In this document: positions 60,428 to 64,000 of the stretch, in pieces
Layout: each line of letters begins with the position of its first letter
Numbering within the stretch: position 1 is the first letter of the stretch
Assembly (NCBI RefSeq): GCF_029255285.1
Contig: NZ_JAPUVI010000093.1
Span: 62,001 to 126,000 of the forward strand
From: Accumulibacter sp.
GTDB lineage: Bacteria > Pseudomonadota > Gammaproteobacteria > Burkholderiales > Rhodocyclaceae
Reading direction: 5' to 3'
Length of the DNA stretch: 64,000 bases
Position numbers and translations under genes: made by a program
The notes under the pieces: generated by a model
The model's database searches: none
What the model saw: only the letters and a program-made list of their open reading frames with translations
What the model was told of the DNA's origin: nothing

Positions 60428-62476
60428 GTGAAAACAAGGATTACGACGATCCCGCTGCCCGGGAGGCTGTTGCGTGGCGACCGAGGTCCGCGCGTCGCGC
60501 TGGTCGGTCGTCTGCAGACCGGAAAGAGTACGCTTTTCCGTGCCGCATCGAGTGCTTCCCCGCGCCACCACAGGCTGCTGCGCGACGGTGGTGCCTATGA
60601 CGAGTGTCTGGTCGACATCGGCCTCGAGCAGATCTCTCTGGTCGACCTGCCGCCGCTCGCTTCGCTGCATTCGCTGGACGCGCACGACCGGATCGTCGTC
60701 AAGTATCTGCTCTGGGGCGACTCCTGGCCGCCGGTTGCCGCGCACGAAACGGCGCAGCCCGTGGTGGCTTTCAACGCCCCCGACGTGCTGATCCAGGTTG
60801 TCGACGCCACGGCCCTTCAGCGGGATCTCGAACTGAGCTTCGAACTCAGTCTACTCGGCAAGCCGATGGTCATCGCACTGAACCGCGTCGACGAAGCCCG
60901 TCGCAAGGGACTGTATATCAACGCGCGGACGCTTGCGGATTCCCTCGGGGTGCCGGTGGTGGCGACGGTAGCGCACATGGGTATTGGCGTGGCCGAGTTG
61001 TTCGCGGCGGCGCTTGCGGCGGCGCGAGCGCCGACTGTGCCGCGCCAGCAGTTAGCCAGCACGCCTATCGAGGCGAGCCTGGGAGGGCTGCGCTCGCTGG
61101 TCGAGCGAGACGAGGTCGAGGAAGCGTTTCGCGTCCCCTGGCGTTTTCTGTTGTTCCAGCTAGCCGAGAACGACGGCTATTTTCTGCAGGAACTGAGCTG
61201 CCATTTCCCACACTTGCTGCCCGAAGTCCAGGCGGCGCGCGTTTCTGCCGAGAGCCGCTTGCCGCGTACACTGTCGGACGAACTGCACGCCGACCGGCAC
61301 CACCGGGCGGCGATGCTGTTCGAGGATGTCACGCGCTTCGGTGGCGCTGCGGACGCCGGCTACTGGCAGCGCCTGCTCGACGGCATCTTTCTCCATCCGC
61401 GATGGGGTTTGCTGGGCAGTGTGGCGGTTTTTGCGCTGGTCCTGCTGATGGTTTTCAAGGTCAGCACGATGCTTGATGCCTTGACGGCGGCACCTCTGAT
61501 GGAGTGGGTTCAGCAGTGGCAACCTGATTCCACTGCCGGCGTCGTCGGGCGAGCGGTCGCCGACGGCTTGGTCGGCCTGGTCGGCATCGCCATTCCCTAT
61601 ATGCTTCCACTCGTCGTGTTTCTGGTGGCGCTGGAGGAATCCGGAATCATGCACCGCGTCGCTTTCGTCGTGGACCGGGGTTTCCACCGTATCGGTCTGC
61701 ACGGCAGCGTCGCCTCCGCCTTTCTCGTTGGCCTCGGTTGCAACGTGCCGGCCATCTCACTGGTCGCCGCAACGACGAGCGGCAAGGATCGGCTCGTCGC
61801 TACCCTGTTGCTTGCTTTCGTCCCTTGTTCGGCCCGCTCGGCGATCATTCTCGCGATGGGCGGCAAATACCTCGGCGGGCTGGGTGTACTGGCCATTTTT
61901 GCGCTGACCGCGATCGTCCTTGCCGTATTGGGGCGGATCCTGACACGACGTTACCCGGAGGTGGCGGCGGGCGTGATCCAGGAAATTCCGTCCTACGCGC
62001 TTCCTAGCTGGCGCGATGTGTTCCGGCAAACCTGGGAGCGGACAAGCGACATCGTGACCGTCGTCACCCCGCTACTGGTGGCGGGCAGCGTGCTGCTGGC
62101 GCTGCTCAGACACTTTGGTGCCGATCAGGTGATCAATCTCGTCCTGCTACCGATCAGTACTTGGTGGCTGGGACTGCCGTCACTTCTCGGAGTGCCGATC
62201 CTGTTTGGTGTTTTGCGCAAGGAACTGTCTTTGCTGATGGTCTACCAGGCCCTGGGGAGCATGGAAATCGCGCCTTTGCTCGATCAGGTACAGATCGCTA
62301 CTTTCCTCGTTTTCCTGACCTTTTACATTCCGTGTCTGTCCACCTTCGCCGTCATGATCAGAACGATAGGCTGGCGAGAGGCCTGCTTCTCGATCAGTCT
62401 TTCGGTTGGCGTTGCGCTGCTCATCAGTGGCGTCGTTCGACTGCTGCTGGAGATCGGCCGCGCCTTGCTTCCGTGA
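60428..62476 (+). CDS. FeoB-like ferrous iron transporter with divergent G motifs
   Basis: 682 residues from a GTG at 60428. An N-terminal GTPase domain is followed by a FeoB-type membrane core (AIPYMLPLVVFLVALEESGI, VASAFLVGLGCNVPAISL, ATLLLAFVPCSARSAIILA). It is shorter than E. coli FeoB. The G1 loop is GRLQTGKST (residues 27-35), intact at GKST. G3, normally DLPG, is DLPP (73-76). G4 is NRVD (152-155). FeoB imports Fe(II) under low oxygen. No feoA or feoC is seen next to it, and the altered G3 suggests changed GTP hydrolysis or another role. Confidence 0.88.
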   Translation: MKTRITTIPLPGRLLRGDRGPRVALVGRLQTGKSTLFRAASSASPRHHRLLRDGGAYDECLVDIGLEQISLVDLPPLASLHSLDAHDRIVVKYLLWGDSWPPVAAHETAQPVVAFNAPDVLIQVVDATALQRDLELSFELSLLGKPMVIALNRVDEARRKGLYINARTLADSLGVPVVATVAHMGIGVAELFAAALAAARAPTVPRQQLASTPIEASLGGLRSLVERDEVEEAFRVPWRFLLFQLAENDGYFLQELSCHFPHLLPEVQAARVSAESRLPRTLSDELHADRHHRAAMLFEDVTRFGGAADAGYWQRLLDGIFLHPRWGLLGSVAVFALVLLMVFKVSTMLDALTAAPLMEWVQQWQPDSTAGVVGRAVADGLVGLVGIAIPYMLPLVVFLVALEESGIMHRVAFVVDRGFHRIGLHGSVASAFLVGLGCNVPAISLVAATTSGKDRLVATLLLAFVPCSARSAIILAMGGKYLGGLGVLAIFALTAIVLAVLGRILTRRYPEVAAGVIQEIPSYALPSWRDVFRQTWERTSDIVTVVTPLLVAGSVLLALLRHFGADQVINLVLLPISTWWLGLPSLLGVPILFGVLRKELSLLMVYQALGSMEIAPLLDQVQIATFLVFLTFYIPCLSTFAVMIRTIGWREACFSISLSVGVALLISGVVRLLLEIGRALLP

Positions 62477-62953
62477 TCTTCCTGGCTGGTCGTGTGCCAA
62501 CGCTATGGCGATCCTTGCCGCTGCCACCATGGCCCGAGTTCACCGACGACAGCCCACCGTGCCGCTCGCCGGAGGCCTGCTGTGACCTCCGGCGAACCCC
62601 GGTAGCGTGCGTGTGGGCAGCAGAAGTCGGCGGTTCGACGGCCGACGCGCCGCGCTCGAAGGGTCGCCGGTCGTGGCCCTGGAAGCTTCTCGCCGCCCAG
62701 CTTGACAAAGTGATTGCCAACGCACCAAGATGCGCCAAGTAGGGCGTCTCTGCGCGGCGGGCAAGAAGGCGGACGGGTGGTGCGGAATGTCCTTCGCCGG
62801 CGTCTCTGATCTTGCCACGATGACATTCTCGGCAGCGAGGCGCGACATCTTTCGGCGGCGCCTCCGTCCGGTAGTCGCCATTGCTTTTCTTGGCTTCCTT
62901 GCCTAATGTCGATTTTCTCGTTCCACGGATCCAGCGTTTCCCGGACTTGATGA
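62477..62953 (-). other. Non-coding region, possibly with decayed coding sequence
   Basis: About 480 bases between the FeoB-like and VanZ genes carry no supported gene. Minus-strand frames here are long but have no clear start, family match or stable reading frame. One holds a CxxCH (CRECH, around 62830) followed by a sequence faintly like a small cytochrome c, but frames shift. This could be a remnant or chance. Confidence 0.35.
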
Positions 62954-64000
62954 ATGCCAAGTGCCTCGATTACCCCTGATTCCGCCGGGCACGACGGCAT
63001 CGCCCGGCCTACCGGCTGGCTGCTTGCGTACCTCGCTTTCGTAATCTACGGCAGCCTGGTTCCGCTCGACTTCCAGCCGCATTCGCTGGCCTGGGCCTGG
63101 GCCCGTTTCGAGCAGATTCCGATGTACCGGCTGGGAGTCGAGAGCCGTGCAGACTGGATCGCGAATGGTGTGCTCTATGTTCCCGTCGGCTTCCTTCTTG
63201 TCAACCTGTTGGCGGGCAGGGGGCAACTCGAAAGCCGCGTCTCGAGGCTTGCCTTCGCTATGGTGTTGTCCTGCAGTTTGGCGGTCAGCATCGAGTTTGC
63301 GCAGATTTTTTTCCCGCCACGCACGGTTTCCCTGAACGACCTCCTTGCGGAAGTGGTAGGCAGCGCTGTCGGCATCGTGGTGGCCGCCTATGGGACCGCC
63401 TGGTTTCGTGCACTCGTTAGCGTCAGGCTTCGCGACCACACGCAATTTCTCGACCTCCTGCTGCAGGTGTACTTGTTTTTCTTCCTCGCCCTTGCCTTGT
63501 TCCCATACGACTTCGTCTTGTCGACCGAGGAACTTGCCGCCAAGGCTGCTTCGACCCAATGGAGCTGGTGGCGAGCCGAAGTACCCGCTCAGTGGGGTCT
63601 ACTGAGGGTTCTGCTGCAACTCGCGATCGAGGTCTCCACGGCCTTGCCGCTTGGCATCCTTGTGGCGCGGCGGAACAGCTTGGCCAGCGGGCGAGCGGGC
63701 GCTGCCTTGCGTTTTGGGCTCTTGCTCGGTTTGGCGATCGAGCTTGCCCAGTTTTTCATCTATTCCGGGCGTAGCCAAGGGCTGTCGTTGCTGACCCGGG
63801 GTTGTGGGTGCTGGCTGGGCGCTATCCTTTGGCAGCACCGCGAGCGCCTCGCCGAGGGGCGCATCGCCGGACTGGTGCGGCGTCTGACAGTACCGCTGGC
63901 GCCGGTTTACCTGTTTTCCGTCCTCGCGCTCAATGGCTGGTTCAGTCGCCCTTGGCAGGGACTGGAAAATGCCAGAGCGGCCTTGGCCGAACTGCGTTTT
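62954..64000 (+). CDS. VanZ-family membrane protein, 3' partial
   Basis: The frame is open from the ATG at 62954 to the last base (349 residues visible), so the end is missing. It is multi-pass. A VanZ-like unit spans residues ~20-145 (ADWIANGVLYVPVGFLLVNL, then SIEFAQIFFPPRTVSLNDLL). A second, weaker unit follows (STALPLGILVARR, then AIELAQFFIYSGRSQGLSL), so the gene looks like an internal duplication. VanZ-type proteins have been linked to glycopeptide resistance and, more often, exopolysaccharide or envelope loci; the role here is unknown. Confidence 0.85.
   Translation, partial: MPSASITPDSAGHDGIARPTGWLLAYLAFVIYGSLVPLDFQPHSLAWAWARFEQIPMYRLGVESRADWIANGVLYVPVGFLLVNLLAGRGQLESRVSRLAFAMVLSCSLAVSIEFAQIFFPPRTVSLNDLLAEVVGSAVGIVVAAYGTAWFRALVSVRLRDHTQFLDLLLQVYLFFFLALALFPYDFVLSTEELAAKAASTQWSWWRAEVPAQWGLLRVLLQLAIEVSTALPLGILVARRNSLASGRAGAALRFGLLLGLAIELAQFFIYSGRSQGLSLLTRGCGCWLGAILWQHRERLAEGRIAGLVRRLTVPLAPVYLFSVLALNGWFSRPWQGLENARAALAELRF

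Overview
This 64 kb window is a GC-rich bacterial chromosome segment, almost entirely protein coding, with no rRNA, tRNA, CRISPR array or intact insertion sequence that I could see. Gene order and content point to a betaproteobacterium, probably in or near the Rhodocyclales (an inference, from blocks such as lolA-ftsK next to trxB, nadE-glnB, trxA-rho-rpmE, rpsO-pnp, pyrG-kdsA-eno-ftsB, and from several polyhydroxyalkanoate (PHA) genes). Both ends are cut: a YgcG-like TPM protein enters at base 1 and a VanZ-family membrane protein leaves at base 64000.

Layout. 1-10.2 kb: two TPM-domain proteins, an Lrp/AsnC regulator, lolA-ftsK, a Crp/Fnr regulator, trxB, an Smr protein, nadE-glnB and ppa. 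10.3-20.4 kb: a secreted Cache protein and a chemoreceptor, a BON-LysM protein, a GlsB-type membrane protein, a secreted short-chain PHA depolymerase, an aminotransferase, mscL and a large M16 peptidase. 20.8-31.2 kb is the most accessory-looking part: a membrane-protein/ABC exporter group, two DUF2917 genes each divergent from a transcriptional regulator (LysR, MocR), a GST, and a decayed ABC-transporter gene. 31.3-35.7 kb: dksA, pnp, rpsO, an unknown protein and a ProQ-type RNA chaperone.

The most interesting region is 35.7-43.8 kb. It holds a 661-residue two-domain reductase resembling alcohol-forming fatty acyl-CoA reductases, a phasin, a patatin-like lipase, a TetR regulator, a TPR-like protein, a wax ester synthase/diacylglycerol acyltransferase (WS/DGAT), an acyl-CoA-binding protein and a PHA-system protein. 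Together these could convert acyl-CoA to fatty alcohol and then wax ester or triacylglycerol, carry acyl-CoA, coat the granule and mobilise the lipid. A long-chain acyl-CoA ligase lies 8 kb further on. This reading is inferred from family membership and clustering.

43.9-64 kb: rsgA-phhB-M48 peptidase, orn, a GT39-like glycosyltransferase, rpmE, rho, trxA, ferredoxin, fadD, an ankyrin lipoprotein, an isochorismatase-like hydrolase, pyrG-kdsA-eno-ftsB, an unusual peroxiredoxin overlapping slyD, a FeoB-like GTPase transporter with altered G motifs, and the VanZ protein. Several starts were moved from the longest reading frame to an internal codon with a better ribosome binding site or family fit, as stated in each entry.
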